Below, in pieces: positions 17,238 through 26,735 of a DNA stretch of 64,000 bases (position 1 is the stretch's first letter; the number at the start of each line of letters is the position of its first letter). This DNA comes from Natrinema salinisoli. GTDB taxonomy: Archaea; Halobacteriota; Halobacteria; Halobacteriales; Natrialbaceae. The DNA lies in contig NZ_CP084469.1 of the NCBI RefSeq assembly GCF_020405205.1, forward strand, positions 1,116,001-1,180,000. Direction: 5' to 3'. The notes below the pieces were generated by a model. The model saw only the letters and a list, made by a program, of their open reading frames with translations, did no database searches and was not told where the DNA came from. Made by a program: the position numbers and the translations under genes.

Positions 17238-19712
17238 ATGACGTCGTTCCAGTCGACACTCGGTGAGGATGCGGGGATCGCGGAGGAGCTGGCGGAAAGC
17301 CAGCAGTCGATCTCCATCGCCGAGTTCTTCGAGAAGAACAAGCACATGCTCGGCTTCGACAGCGGTGCTCGAGGCCTCGTCACGGCCGTCAAGGAGGCCG
17401 TCGACAACGCCCTCGACGCCGCCGAGGAGTCGGGCATTCTCCCGGACATCTACGTCGAAATTCAGGAAGCCGGCGACTACTACCGCCTGATCGTCGAGGA
17501 CAACGGACCGGGATTGACGAAGGAATCGCTCCCGAAAGTGTTCGGGAAACTACTCTACGGCTCTCGCTTTCACGCACGCGAACAATCCCGCGGTCAGCAG
17601 GGGATCGGTATCTCTGCCGCCGTTCTCTACGCCCAGTTGACCAGCGGGAAACCCGCCAAGATCACCAGTCGAACCCAGGGTTCGAGCGAGGCCGAGTACT
17701 TCGAGCTCATCGTCGATACCGACGAGAACGAGCCCGAGATCAGCGTCGAGGAGACGACCACCTGGGATCGGCCCCACGGGACGCGCATCGAACTCGAGAT
17801 GGAAGCGAACATGCGCGCGCGACAGCAGCTTCACGACTACATCAAGCACACGGCGGTCGTCAACCCCCACGCCCGCCTCGAGCTGCGCGAGCCCCAGGAA
17901 CACTTCAAGTTCGAGCGCGCGACCGATCAGCTCCCCGAAGAAACCGAGGAGATCCGGCCCCATCCCCACGGCGTCGAACTCGGGACCGTGATGAAGATGC
18001 TGGCGGCGACGGACTCCCAGACGGTGTCGGGGTTCGTCCAGGAGGAGTTCACTCGCGTCGGGAAGAAGACCGCCGAGTCGATCATCGACGAGTTCCGCGA
18101 CCGCCACTACGGTCGCGAGATGCGCTGGCGGCCGCCGGCGAGTCACGAAGCTATCGACCTCCACGGGGCAGTCGAGGACGCGACGGCGAACAAGGGCGCC
18201 GACGCGACGGCCGCGTTCGCGGACGCCATCGCCGAGACGGTCGCGGACGCCGACCGCATCGCCCATCACGAACTGGTCGACGCCGTCGAGTCGGCCGCCG
18301 CGGCAGTCGAGGACGACCACGGAACGACGTTCGGCGACACCGTCCGCGAAAACGCCGTCGAAGCCGTCTGGCTCGAGCTAATCGACGCCGTCGACGCGGA
18401 CGATAGCGACGACTCCGAGGGAGACGCCGACTCCCGACTGGTCGCCGACCTGTACGACCTCGCGGACGACGCCACGAGCACCCGCAAGGACGACGCGGTC
18501 ATCGACGCCTTCGCGGACCGGCTCGCGGCCAAGTTCGAGGACGAACTCGAGAGCGGCGACGAGCACGACGGGAACGTTCGCCACCGGCTCACCCACAAGC
18601 GACTTCGAGAGCACGTCGATCGCGCCGCCGATCTCACCGAGGAGTACGACGACGTCTCCTTCGGCGAGACGGCCCGCGAGAACGTCACCGAAGCGATCTG
18701 GGACGTGATGGCCACCGTGCCCGACGACCCGCCGCTCGTCCGGGAGCTCGACGGCGACCGCGACGCCACCAGCAACCTCGTCGACGCGATGCGCGGGACC
18801 GACATCATGGCACCGCCGACGCGGTGTCTCGCTCCCATCTCGGAAGATCTCATCACCGCCGGCCTCGAGAAGGAGTTCGACGCCGACTTCTACGCGTCCG
18901 CGACGCGGGACGCCGGCGTCTCCGGCGGCGACCCGTTCATCGTCGAGGCCGGGATCGCGTACGGCGGCGACCTCCCCGCCGAGGGCACCGGCGAAGTCAT
19001 GCGCTTTGCGAATCGGGTCCCGCTGGTCTACCAGCGCGGCGCCTGTGCGACGACAGACGTCGTCAAGTCGATCGGCTGGCGGAATTACGGACTCGATCAG
19101 CCCGGCGGTTCCGGCCTGCCCAACGGGCCGGTCGTGATCATGGTCCACGTCGCCTCGACGAACGTCCCCTTCACGAGCGAATCGAAAGACGCCGTCGCGA
19201 ACGTCCCCGAGATCGAAGACGAGATCGAACTCGCGGTTCGAGAGGCGGCTCGCGAGCTCAAGAGCTACCTCAACAAGCGCCGGTCGATGCAACAGCGCCG
19301 GAAGAAGCAGAACGTCCTCGGGAAGATCCTCCCGGAGATGGCCGAGAAGGTGGCCGAAGTCACCGGCCGCGAGGAGCCGGACATCGACGACGCGATCGCA
19401 CGCATCATGAACAACGTCCTCGTCGAGCGCCACACCGAGGCGAACGGCGACGGAACCGCCGTCTCCGTCGTCGTCGAGAACAACTCGAGTACGAACGAGT
19501 CGCTGGAAGTGACCGACATCGTCTCGGCCGAGCCGCGAAACCTCTCCGACGGGGCAAACGTCGTCGAGATGGACGGCGAGTGGTTCGTCAAGTGGGAACC
19601 CGAGGTATCGAGCGACGACGACGCGGCACTCGAGTATGAAGTACCCGACGACGCGACGTTCGATCTGGACGTCAAAGGCGTCGAGAGCGAGAAGTTGACG
19701 GTGAAACAATGA
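17238..19712 (+). CDS. top6B: DNA topoisomerase VI subunit B
   Basis: The 824-residue ATPase subunit of topoisomerase VI decatenates and relaxes DNA. The GHKL domain carries [21 protein letters not shown] and GQQGIGIS. An H2TH-like segment ([19 protein letters not shown]) follows near residue 260. The transducer carries the conserved region [18 protein letters not shown]. The protein is far longer than the roughly 530-residue Sulfolobus form because of an acidic insertion at about residues 305-500 and a beta-rich C-terminal extension after residue 730. The insertion contains two related segments (about 341-385 and 452-496). The stop overlaps top6A by four bases. Confidence 0.97.
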   Translation: MTSFQSTLGEDAGIAEELAESQQSISIAEFFEKNKHMLGFDSGARGLVTAVKEAVDNALDAAEESGILPDIYVEIQEAGDYYRLIVEDNGPGLTKESLPKVFGKLLYGSRFHAREQSRGQQGIGISAAVLYAQLTSGKPAKITSRTQGSSEAEYFELIVDTDENEPEISVEETTTWDRPHGTRIELEMEANMRARQQLHDYIKHTAVVNPHARLELREPQEHFKFERATDQLPEETEEIRPHPHGVELGTVMKMLAATDSQTVSGFVQEEFTRVGKKTAESIIDEFRDRHYGREMRWRPPASHEAIDLHGAVEDATANKGADATAAFADAIAETVADADRIAHHELVDAVESAAAAVEDDHGTTFGDTVRENAVEAVWLELIDAVDADDSDDSEGDADSRLVADLYDLADDATSTRKDDAVIDAFADRLAAKFEDELESGDEHDGNVRHRLTHKRLREHVDRAADLTEEYDDVSFGETARENVTEAIWDVMATVPDDPPLVRELDGDRDATSNLVDAMRGTDIMAPPTRCLAPISEDLITAGLEKEFDADFYASATRDAGVSGGDPFIVEAGIAYGGDLPAEGTGEVMRFANRVPLVYQRGACATTDVVKSIGWRNYGLDQPGGSGLPNGPVVIMVHVASTNVPFTSESKDAVANVPEIEDEIELAVREAARELKSYLNKRRSMQQRRKKQNVLGKILPEMAEKVAEVTGREEPDIDDAIARIMNNVLVERHTEANGDGTAVSVVVENNSSTNESLEVTDIVSAEPRNLSDGANVVEMDGEWFVKWEPEVSSDDDAALEYEVPDDATFDLDVKGVESEKLTVKQ

Positions 19713-20800
19713 GCACGGACGACAACCAGCAGGCACGAGAGCAGTTGATCGACCTCGCGGCGCAGTTCTACGACCAGTTCGAACTGGGCGAGATTCCCCA
19801 CATGTCCGTGCCGACGCGGACGAAGAACAACATCGAGTACGACGAGGAGATGGATGTCTGGGTGTACGGCGACCGCGAGTCGACCCGGTCGGCCAACTCC
19901 GTCCGCGGGGCGCGAAAGCTCCTGAAGGCGATCTACACGATCGAATTCCTCTCGGAACAACTCGAGGAGGACCGCTCCTCGACCCTGCGTGAACTCTACT
20001 ACCTCTCGGAGAGCTGGGACAACGACGAGGCCCAGTTCAACGATCAGGACGAGTCGAACAGCATGGTCGAGGACTTAGAAATCGTCTCCGGCGTCACTCG
20101 CGAGGACTTCCACATGCGCCCGGAGGAATCGGGGGCGACGATCATGGGGCCGCTGTTCCTCCGCGAGCAGACCCGCCGCGGCGAGCGCGAGATTCACTGT
20201 CAGGAGGACGTCGGCGAGGGCGGCTATCAGATCCCGAACAACCCCGACACGATCGAGTTCCTCGACAACGACGCCGACTTCATCCTCGCGGTGGAGACCG
20301 GTGGGATGCGCGATCGGCTCGTCGAGAACGGCTTCGACGAGGAGTACAACGCCCTGATCGTCCACCTCAAGGGCCAGCCCGCGCGGGCGACCCGTCGAAT
20401 CACCAAGCGACTCCACGACGAGCTCGGGCTTCCCGTGACGGTGTTTACGGACGGCGACCCGTGGTCGTATCGCATCTACGGCTCCGTCGCCTACGGCTCG
20501 ATCAAGTCGGCCCACCTTTCGGAGTACCTCGCGACCCCCGAGGCCGACTTCATCGGCATCCAGCCCGCCGACATCGTCGAGTACGAACTGCCGTCCGATC
20601 CGCTGTCCGATTCGGATATCAACGCCCTCGAGAGCGAACTCGAGGACCCGCGCTTCCAGACCGACTACTGGGAAGAACAGATCGAACTGCAACTCGACCT
20701 CGGGAAGAAGTCCGAACAGCAGTCGCTGGCATCTCGCGGCCTGGACTTCGTGACGGATACCTATCTGCCCGATCGGCTGGACGACATGGGCGTCCTCTAA
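19709..20800 (+). CDS. top6A: DNA topoisomerase VI subunit A
   Basis: The 363-residue Spo11-like subunit cuts DNA in topoisomerase VI. The winged-helix CAP domain carries the catalytic tyrosine in [10 protein letters not shown] (Tyr97/Tyr98, the second being the likely nucleophile). The TOPRIM domain has [10 protein letters not shown] with the metal-binding Glu and [12 protein letters not shown] with the Asp pair. The start ATGA overlaps the top6B stop, so the A2B2 complex is made by coupled translation. Confidence 0.97.
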   Translation: MSTDDNQQAREQLIDLAAQFYDQFELGEIPHMSVPTRTKNNIEYDEEMDVWVYGDRESTRSANSVRGARKLLKAIYTIEFLSEQLEEDRSSTLRELYYLSESWDNDEAQFNDQDESNSMVEDLEIVSGVTREDFHMRPEESGATIMGPLFLREQTRRGEREIHCQEDVGEGGYQIPNNPDTIEFLDNDADFILAVETGGMRDRLVENGFDEEYNALIVHLKGQPARATRRITKRLHDELGLPVTVFTDGDPWSYRIYGSVAYGSIKSAHLSEYLATPEADFIGIQPADIVEYELPSDPLSDSDINALESELEDPRFQTDYWEEQIELQLDLGKKSEQQSLASRGLDFVTDTYLPDRLDDMGVL

Positions 20801-20959
20801 GAGGACGTCGACCCGGTTTTCGGTAACTATCTGCTAGTATTATTGGTATACGAGGAGTCCGTAGCGGACGATAGCCTCCTCGAGTCGTGATCGCCGATTC
20901 CCTGTGACTGCAGGTACAACGGGTTCCCGTCTGTGGAGAGTGGTATCCTCTAGACTTGT

Positions 20960-21265
20960 ATGGCCGACGACAAAGACAGCGAACGGCCGACGCACAGCGA
21001 TCCGGACGAGGAGGCGATCGACGAGCCCACGACCTCGAGCGCGCAGGAAGCCGACGAGACCGCGTGGATGATGAAAGAGGGGGTCACGATCGGCCTCATC
21101 GCGATCGGTGCCATGATCGCGCTCGGGGTCGGTCTGATGCAGGCGTCCGGACTCATCGATTTCTTCGCTCCGATCGCGGACAGCGGGATCGGACAATGGG
21201 TTGCGTTCGGCGCGCTGATCCTCGTCGGAATCGCGGTGTTCGCCTGGTCCCGAAAGGGGGTCTAA
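20960..21265 (+). CDS. small two-helix membrane protein
   Basis: The 101-residue protein has an acidic cytosolic head (residues 1-38), two hydrophobic helices (about 42-62 and 80-96) and a basic end SRKGV. The codon use is like the neighbours, and the ATG follows a short AT-rich box near 20935. I recognise no functional family. Its stop lies 21 bases from the end of the convergent MBL gene. Confidence 0.65.
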   Translation: MADDKDSERPTHSDPDEEAIDEPTTSSAQEADETAWMMKEGVTIGLIAIGAMIALGVGLMQASGLIDFFAPIADSGIGQWVAFGALILVGIAVFAWSRKGV

Positions 21266-21286
21266 TCGACGGTTTGCGCCCCCATC

Positions 21287-21991
21287 TCACCCATCGAGGA
21301 CGACCGGAACGCCGCGTCTCGCGACGTCGACGACGAACGCGTCCTCGTCGGTTTCGATCGCGTCGAACGTATCGTAGTGGACCGGCAGGACGAGGTCGGG
21401 GTCGATCGCGTCGGCCAGCGACGCGGCCTCGCGGCGATCCATCGTGAACGTGCCGCCGATCGGCGGCAGGAACAGGTCGACGTCCAGCTCCTCGTGAAAC
21501 GGGAACGCGTCGGTATCGCCCGGCCAGAACGCGGTCGTACCGTCGATAGTAACGCCGAACCCACAGCCCCGTCCCTCGGGATGGTAAGGCGTTCCGTGTT
21601 CGTCGGTGTGGGGGCCGTCCGGATCGTTGTACGCCGGCGTCGTGAACAGATCGAGCGGCCCGAGGACGAACGACTCGTCCGCCCGAACGCGCTCGACCTC
21701 GAACGGGAGGCGTTCGGGCCGCTCGTCGACGCCATCGACCTCGGCGGCGTCGATCGACTCGTGAATCACGATCAGCGCGTCCTCGCGGGCGACCCGCCGA
21801 ATCGCGTCCGGGTCGTAGTGGTGATCGTGAGAGACGAGGATCAGATCGCCGTCGCGAGCCTCGTAGTCGTCCAGGAACCCGTACCGTTCCGGGCCGGGGT
21901 CCGTATAGACGACCGCGCCGGTCTGTCCCTCGAGGCGGACGGTCGCGAGGCCGAACCAGTCGACGGTCACCGCGTCGAATCGGACGGTCAT
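21287..21991 (-). CDS. MBL-fold metal-dependent hydrolase (UPF0173-like)
   Basis: The 234-residue metallo-beta-lactamase-fold protein carries SHDHHYDPDAI (about 54-64), the HxHxxxD-type metal-binding motif. WPGDTDAF near residue 155 supplies a further metal-ligand Asp, and LPVHYDTFD near 203 supplies a late His. It belongs to the group of small hydrolases with no fixed substrate. It is the last gene on the minus strand after the ebo-like set (70 bases behind the FAH-family gene), so it may be co-transcribed, but a pathway role is not shown. Confidence 0.8.
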   Translation of the reverse strand: MTVRFDAVTVDWFGLATVRLEGQTGAVVYTDPGPERYGFLDDYEARDGDLILVSHDHHYDPDAIRRVAREDALIVIHESIDAAEVDGVDERPERLPFEVERVRADESFVLGPLDLFTTPAYNDPDGPHTDEHGTPYHPEGRGCGFGVTIDGTTAFWPGDTDAFPFHEELDVDLFLPPIGGTFTMDRREAASLADAIDPDLVLPVHYDTFDAIETDEDAFVVDVARRGVPVVLDG

Positions 21992-22061
21992 TGCCGGGTT
22001 CTTTCTCGAGCAGGCCGAAAAGTGTTCGACTCGTGATCGGCCGGGACTCGTCCGTCTCGAG

Positions 22062-22799
22062 TCAGGGGATCCGGACCGAGTGCTCGAGCGTGCCCACGCC
22101 TTCGACCTCGATTTCGACGTCGTCGCCGTCCTCGAGCGGGCCGACGCCCTCGGGCGTCCCGGTCGCGATCACGTCGCCCGGCTCGAGCGTGAGGTAGGTC
22201 GTGATCTCGGCGATCAGTTCGGGAATCGAGAAGATGAGTTGCTCGCGGGAGCCATCCTGTTTGAGTTCGCCGTTGACGCGCGATCGGACGAACGCGTCGC
22301 CGGGGACTTCGTCGGGGGTCGCGAGGACGGGCCCCATGGGCGCCGCCCCGTCGAACGCTTTGCCGCGGATCCAGTTCTGCTCCTGGCGCTGGTCGTCGCG
22401 GTTCGAAACGTCGTTCACGCAGGTAAAGCCCTGCACGACGTCCATCGCGTCGGCTTCGGAGACGTGGCGACACTGCTCGCCGATGACGACGCCGAGTTCG
22501 GCCTCGTGGTCGATCCGCTCTTTGCCCGCGGGAACGGTCACCGCGTCGCCGTGAGCCGCGAGCGCGTTCGGTGGCTTCAGGAAGAGCATCGGGCGGTCGG
22601 GGAGGTCAGATCCCATCTCGTCGGCGTGATCGGCGTAGTTACGTCCGATACAGACGACCTTCGACGGCTCCGACGGCGGCAACACGTCGATCTCGTCGCT
22701 CGCGAGGTCGTAGCTCTCGTTCGCGAAGTGAACGGTTCCGTTCTCGTACTCGCCGCGGCGGACTGCACCGGCCGGGTCGCGAAAGCGGACGTATTTCAT
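22062..22799 (-). CDS. fumarylacetoacetate hydrolase family protein
   Basis: The 245-residue protein of the FAH superfamily has IGRNYADHADEM, FLKPPNAL, the metal site DHEAELGVVIG (Glu99 and Glu101) and VNDVSNRD. TGTPEGVGPLEDGD closes the domain. Family members include 2-keto-4-pentenoate hydratases, acylpyruvases and oxaloacetate decarboxylases; sequence does not choose between them. It follows the sugar-isomerase-like gene by 78 bases on the same strand and is the fifth gene of a leftward run from 26.4 kb. It could therefore act with the ebo-like set or simply share the transcript. Confidence 0.85.
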   Translation of the reverse strand: MKYVRFRDPAGAVRRGEYENGTVHFANESYDLASDEIDVLPPSEPSKVVCIGRNYADHADEMGSDLPDRPMLFLKPPNALAAHGDAVTVPAGKERIDHEAELGVVIGEQCRHVSEADAMDVVQGFTCVNDVSNRDDQRQEQNWIRGKAFDGAAPMGPVLATPDEVPGDAFVRSRVNGELKQDGSREQLIFSIPELIAEITTYLTLEPGDVIATGTPEGVGPLEDGDDVEIEVEGVGTLEHSVRIP

Positions 22800-22877
22800 G
22801 CTCGGTGGAATGGTCGCAGGGGGTAAAAAGGATTGAGAAGCCGGTCAGTTCGAGGGTTCGGTTCGCGAATCGCCGAG

Positions 22878-23726
22878 CTACGCGTACGCCTCGAGTTCCG
22901 CGTAGGCCTCCCGCGCCGCGCGATCGGGCTCGTCGGGGTAGGTGTAGAGCTCGAGCGTCGCGAAGCCGTCGTAGCCGATATCCTCGAGCGCGTCGAAGAT
23001 CGTTCGGAAGTCCAGATCGCCCTCGCCGGGGATTCGATGGTAGTGTTTCCCGCGGCGGCCGCCGACGATGTCCTCGAGGTGGACGCCGGTGATGGAGCCG
23101 GCGCTGGCGCGGATGCTCTCCGCGACGTCCTCGCCGTAGACGGCCGCGTGGCCGACGTCGAGGTTGACCCCCAGCGAGTCCCGGCCGATCTCGTCGATCA
23201 GGGCGAGTACCTCCTCGGTGTTCTCGATCAGCAACTCGGGCTCGAACTCGATACCGACGTCGACCCCGCGCGGCTCGGCGTAGTCGAGGATCTCGTGGAG
23301 CGATTGGTGGAGGTACTCTCGAGCCTCCTCTGGCACCGTTCCCGGTAGCGGGCGACCACTCGCGAGACAGACCGCCGGTGAGCCGACGGTGGCGGCGAGA
23401 TCGATCGCCCGCTTCGTGTACGCGACGCGCCACTCGCGGGCCTCGTCGTCGGCGCGGATCACGCTCGGCTCGAAGAACGACGACGGCGGCGCGTCGTCGT
23501 AGTAGCCCATCGCCGTATTCGCGTTGATATTCGAGACGGCGAGGTCGGTTTCCTCGAGGGCCTCGCGGACTGTCTCGCGGTCGTCGTCCCCGAATTCGGG
23601 GAAGTAGGCGTGGGGGTCGTCGCCGAGGAGTTCGACTCCGGCGTAGCCGTGGTCGGCGATCCGCCGAACGGCTTCGGGGAGGGAGTGGCGCGTGTACGCG
23701 TTCGTCGAGAAAGCGAGTTCGACCAT
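22878..23726 (-). CDS. eboE: sugar phosphate isomerase/epimerase-like TIM barrel, EboE-like copy 1
   Basis: The 282-residue protein of the AP-endonuclease-2/xylose-isomerase-like TIM-barrel family starts MVELAFSTNAYTRHSL. Probable metal ligands are Glu160 (GIEFEPE), Asp190 and His193 (NLDVGHAAVYG), His216 (GVHLEDI), His228/His230 and Glu259 (ATLELYTYP). The ATG at 23726 is chosen because the ten residues before it (from an ATG at 23756) are basic and unlike the family. EboE of ebo clusters is of this family. It pairs with a paralogue two genes upstream (24809-25639) with which it shares FSTNA, the metal sites and PEPDLL/FEPELL. The reaction is unknown. Confidence 0.75.
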   Translation of the reverse strand: MVELAFSTNAYTRHSLPEAVRRIADHGYAGVELLGDDPHAYFPEFGDDDRETVREALEETDLAVSNINANTAMGYYDDAPPSSFFEPSVIRADDEAREWRVAYTKRAIDLAATVGSPAVCLASGRPLPGTVPEEAREYLHQSLHEILDYAEPRGVDVGIEFEPELLIENTEEVLALIDEIGRDSLGVNLDVGHAAVYGEDVAESIRASAGSITGVHLEDIVGGRRGKHYHRIPGEGDLDFRTIFDALEDIGYDGFATLELYTYPDEPDRAAREAYAELEAYA

Positions 23727-23835
23727 CGATCTGTGCCTCGTACACCGAAGTGCCACTAATTCGTTGGCCCGTCACACTCGCACGATGGTCGAACCGGCGT
23801 ACTGTGAGGGTGTCCGTGCGGTGGCGCGTGGAAAC

Positions 23836-24807
23836 TCACGTCACGTCGAACGCGCGCGACAGTCCCACCGCCGGAACGAGAAAAACGCCAGCCGCGAGTC
23901 CCCAGCGAACGCCGACGGTGGCGGCGAAAGCCGCGTCGAGCAACACGAGCCCGAGGACGCACGCGCCGACCGCCGGCCCGACGGTACTCGGCACCGGATC
24001 GGCGAACGCGGCCCGCAGCGGTCGGCCGACCCACCAGCAGAACGCGGTCGCGAAGGCGAGGGCGACGGCGGCCTCGAGCGCCGTCGGCTCGACGCCCGCG
24101 AGGAACCAGCCGAGGGCGAGCACCGCCGCGACCGCACCCGCGGAAGCGACAGCGACGGCTCGCCGATTCCCGCCCTCGGTCTCCCGCGCGGCCATGAACG
24201 TGACGGCGGCGATGTACGCGGTGACGACCGCGGGCACGGCCAGGAGTCGACGCGGCGACTCGAGGACCGCGGCTCCGGCCACCGTCGTCCCGAGCACGAC
24301 GTTCAGCCCGCGAGCAGTTCCCATCGCGAGGAACCCGACGGCGGATCCCTTCAGGAGGCCGTCGTAGGCGACGATCGCGACGGCGACCAGCCCGGCGGCG
24401 ACGCCAGCCGGGCCGCCCGCGACGGCGAACGCGACCGCGACGGCGGCGAGGAGGAGTGCGAACCCGAGTCCGAACGCCGTGCGTCGGGATACCCGACCGG
24501 ACGGAATCGGCCGCTCGGGTCGCTCTCGAGCGTCGACCGGGGCGTCGAAGGCGTCGTTGAGCGTCGTCCCGCCGGCGTAGAGAAGCACCGACCCGAGCGC
24601 GAGTCCGGCGACTCTCGTCGGCAGCGGCGTCCCACCGGCGAGAGCCACCAGCGCGGCGCCGAGAATCACGTCCGGCGGCGCGGTGAAGAGATTCGGAAGG
24701 CGGACCAGTTCGGCGTACCCGACGAGGATCGCCTGCAGGTCGCTCCGGCCGTCGTCGTCGACTGCGTTCGCCCGCTCGTCGCGATCCGACGACGCGCCGC
24801 CGGCCAC
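23836..24807 (-). CDS. eboC: UbiA-superfamily prenyltransferase, EboC-like
   Basis: The 323-residue protein has a 30-residue acidic head and eight or nine membrane helices. The first Asp-rich motif NDAFDAPVD (Asn84, Asp85, Asp88, Asp92) is intact and followed by RERPERPIPSG, the prenyl-diphosphate binding site. The second Asp motif of ordinary UbiA enzymes (KDIEGD-like) is weak, reading RETEGGNRR. GTARGLNVVLGTT resembles the GLNLLLG stretch that I recall from EboC proteins. It would move a prenyl group to an unknown acceptor in the membrane. Its start follows the end of the next TIM-barrel gene by one base, so both are in one transcript. A second, different UbiA gene lies at 39770. Confidence 0.75.
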   Translation of the reverse strand: MAGGASSDRDERANAVDDDGRSDLQAILVGYAELVRLPNLFTAPPDVILGAALVALAGGTPLPTRVAGLALGSVLLYAGGTTLNDAFDAPVDARERPERPIPSGRVSRRTAFGLGFALLLAAVAVAFAVAGGPAGVAAGLVAVAIVAYDGLLKGSAVGFLAMGTARGLNVVLGTTVAGAAVLESPRRLLAVPAVVTAYIAAVTFMAARETEGGNRRAVAVASAGAVAAVLALGWFLAGVEPTALEAAVALAFATAFCWWVGRPLRAAFADPVPSTVGPAVGACVLGLVLLDAAFAATVGVRWGLAAGVFLVPAVGLSRAFDVT

Positions 24808-24808
24808 C

Positions 24809-25639
24809 CTACGCCCACCCGCGTTCCTCGAGGTAGTCCATCGCCGCCCGCGCGGTCTCGATCGGCGTCTCCTCGTAGGGGTAGAGTTCGACGGTGACGA
24901 AGCCGTCGTAGCCGCGGTTCTCGAGTTCGCCGAGGAAGGCGTCGATATCCATCGCGCCGTCTCCGAGTTGGGTGTGCTCGTGGCTCCGGTCGGCCGGGAT
25001 GTCCTCGAGGTGGTAGTGGCTCGTGTGCTCCCAGAGCGGTTCGACGAGGTCGGCGGGATCCTCGCCGACGCAGTAGAAGTGGCCGGCGTCGAAGTTACAC
25101 CGCACGCGTTCGGAGCCGACCCGATCGAGTAGTGTGAGGAATTCGCCGCCGGTTTCGATCAGCAGGTCGGGCTCGGGTTCGACGAGGAGGTCGACCTCCA
25201 GCTCCTCGGCTCTCGGGACGACTTGCTCGAGGCTGTCGACGAAGGTGTCCGTCGCCCACTCGCGAGACTTGCCGTCGGGGATCGGTCCGCCTGGTTCGAT
25301 CGAGATGTAGGGCAGCTCGAGGTCGGCCGCGGTTTCGAGCGCCGCGAGGGTGTAGTCGATCCGTTTCTGCCGGTATGCTTCGTCGGGCTCGATGTACGAG
25401 GGATGATGGAAGTCCTCGATCGCGGTCAGCATGAACGCGTTGCCGTTGCTGACGGCGATATCGTGTCGCTGTAGGACGTCCGCGACGCGCTTGATTTCCT
25501 CCTCGGTACAGTCGGGCGGGTACAGGTGTGGCTCGTCGAGCAGAATCTCGCCGCCGTCGTATCCCGCGTCGGCGATGGCTTCGATCGCGTCCTCGAGTTG
25601 GTACTCCCGGAAGGCGTTGGTGGAGAAACCGAACTGCAT
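24809..25639 (-). CDS. eboE: sugar phosphate isomerase/epimerase-like TIM barrel, EboE-like copy 2
   Basis: The 276-residue TIM-barrel protein starts MQFGFSTNAF. Metal ligands are Glu154 (LVEPEPDLL), Asp184 and His187 (CNFDAGHFYC), His210 (HYHLEDI), His220/His222 and Glu251 (TVELYPYEE). The protein is homologous to the copy at 22878-23726 but clearly diverged, so the two probably act on different intermediates. It begins four bases after the stop of the TatD-type gene and ends one base before the UbiA-type gene, placing it in the core operon. Confidence 0.75.
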   Translation of the reverse strand: MQFGFSTNAFREYQLEDAIEAIADAGYDGGEILLDEPHLYPPDCTEEEIKRVADVLQRHDIAVSNGNAFMLTAIEDFHHPSYIEPDEAYRQKRIDYTLAALETAADLELPYISIEPGGPIPDGKSREWATDTFVDSLEQVVPRAEELEVDLLVEPEPDLLIETGGEFLTLLDRVGSERVRCNFDAGHFYCVGEDPADLVEPLWEHTSHYHLEDIPADRSHEHTQLGDGAMDIDAFLGELENRGYDGFVTVELYPYEETPIETARAAMDYLEERGWA

Positions 25640-25643
25640 GCGT

Positions 25644-26444
25644 TCAGGCCTCGTAGTCGAAGTTCGGCGACTGGTCGAAGAACTCGTAGGGGTTCTCGAA
25701 GACGACCTTCCGAACCTCCTCGCGGTCCCAGCCCCGATCGAGCATCTCGTCGCGGGCCTTCGGCACCGCGAGCGGGTCCGAGGGATCCCAGTCGGCGGCG
25801 CTGTTGAAGATCATATTGTCGGTGCCGTACTCCTCGAGCAGGTCGATCGCCGACCCGGTCTCGATCTTGCCAGGGTAGAGCGTGAAGCCTATCCAGCAGT
25901 CCGTACGGGTCGAGATATCGATCGTGTTCTCCGTATTGTGATCGATGATGATCCGCTCCTGCGTGACGCCCATCTCTTCGACGATCTCGACGATGCGCTC
26001 GGTGCCCGACGGCTTGTCAGTGTGTGGGGTGTGGATAATGACCGGAAGCTCGCGCTCTTCAGCGATCTCGAGCTGGCGGCGGAACGCCCACTCCTCGTCG
26101 TCGGTGACTTGATCGAAGCCGATCTCGCCGACGCCGACGACGGGGTCGCGCTCGAGGTACTCCGGAATTCGGTCGAGGACGTCTTCGGCCATGTCGCGGT
26201 AGTTGGCTTCCTTCGGCTCGAGGCCGATCGTCACGTAATGGTCCATGTTGGCGGCTCGCTCGGCGCGATCGGTTTCGTGTTCGATGATCTGCTCGAAGTA
26301 GTCGAAGAACGATCCCGCGTTGTGTTTGTCCTGGCCGCTCCAGAACGCCGGCTCGATGCAGCACTCGATACCCGCTCGCCGCGCCCGTCGGTAGTCCTCG
26401 GCCGAGCGCGATACCATGTGCATGTGAGGATCGATAATCCGCAT
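25644..26444 (-). CDS. eboB: TatD-family metal-dependent hydrolase, EboB-like
   Basis: The 266-residue amidohydrolase-fold protein has the metal motifs DPHMHM (His7, His9), VGVGEIGFD (Glu107), IIHTPH (His138), IIDHN (His169) and NSAADWDPSDP (Asp218). The blocks AGIECCIEPAFWSGQ, GSFFDYFE and TIGLEPKEAN are not those of DNA-processing TatD enzymes. They match the EboB subgroup as I know it. EboB proteins are thought to hydrolyse a small molecule in the ebo pathway. It is the first gene of the leftward set, with a perfect hairpin directly before its ATG (26450-26468). Confidence 0.8.
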   Translation of the reverse strand: MRIIDPHMHMVSRSAEDYRRARRAGIECCIEPAFWSGQDKHNAGSFFDYFEQIIEHETDRAERAANMDHYVTIGLEPKEANYRDMAEDVLDRIPEYLERDPVVGVGEIGFDQVTDDEEWAFRRQLEIAEERELPVIIHTPHTDKPSGTERIVEIVEEMGVTQERIIIDHNTENTIDISTRTDCWIGFTLYPGKIETGSAIDLLEEYGTDNMIFNSAADWDPSDPLAVPKARDEMLDRGWDREEVRKVVFENPYEFFDQSPNFDYEA

Positions 26445-26449
26445 ACCCG

Positions 26450-26468
26450 CCGTCCGACGAACGGACGG
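26450..26468. promoter_or_regulatory. inverted repeat before the EboB-like gene
   Basis: A perfect 7-bp inverted repeat (CCGTCCG, five bases, CGGACGG) begins five bases upstream of the ATG at 26444. It could be an operator, or an RNA hairpin close to the start codon of the leftward transcript. It sits in the 291-base divergent region that must hold the promoters of both halves of the ebo-like set. Confidence 0.4.
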
Positions 26469-26735
26469 TTTGGTGCTGTGATCGTTCGCTCGACAAATCC
26501 GGCGTTGATCCCGACGAATCGACTCCTCCTCCGCTGGAATACGGCGTTACGGCCGATCAAAGCCGAATTACTTCCGCTACGGAAGCCATAACGAAACCGG
26601 TTCGGACCTCACGTTCGTGGGAATGATCCCGACCGAACGAGCGATCGGAGTGGACGGGTGGCGCGCGATCGATCCCGGGGGCAGCGGGCGGTCGCAATTC
26701 GATAACTGTTACCCGTCGAGCGGGGAGGATTCGCG

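Noticed and set aside
25644-26444. EboB-like gene as an ordinary TatD nuclease or phosphotriesterase
   Set aside because: The metal sites fit the wider superfamily, but the blocks AGIECCIEPAFW, GSFFDYF and GLEPKEAN fit the EboB subgroup better, and the neighbours agree.
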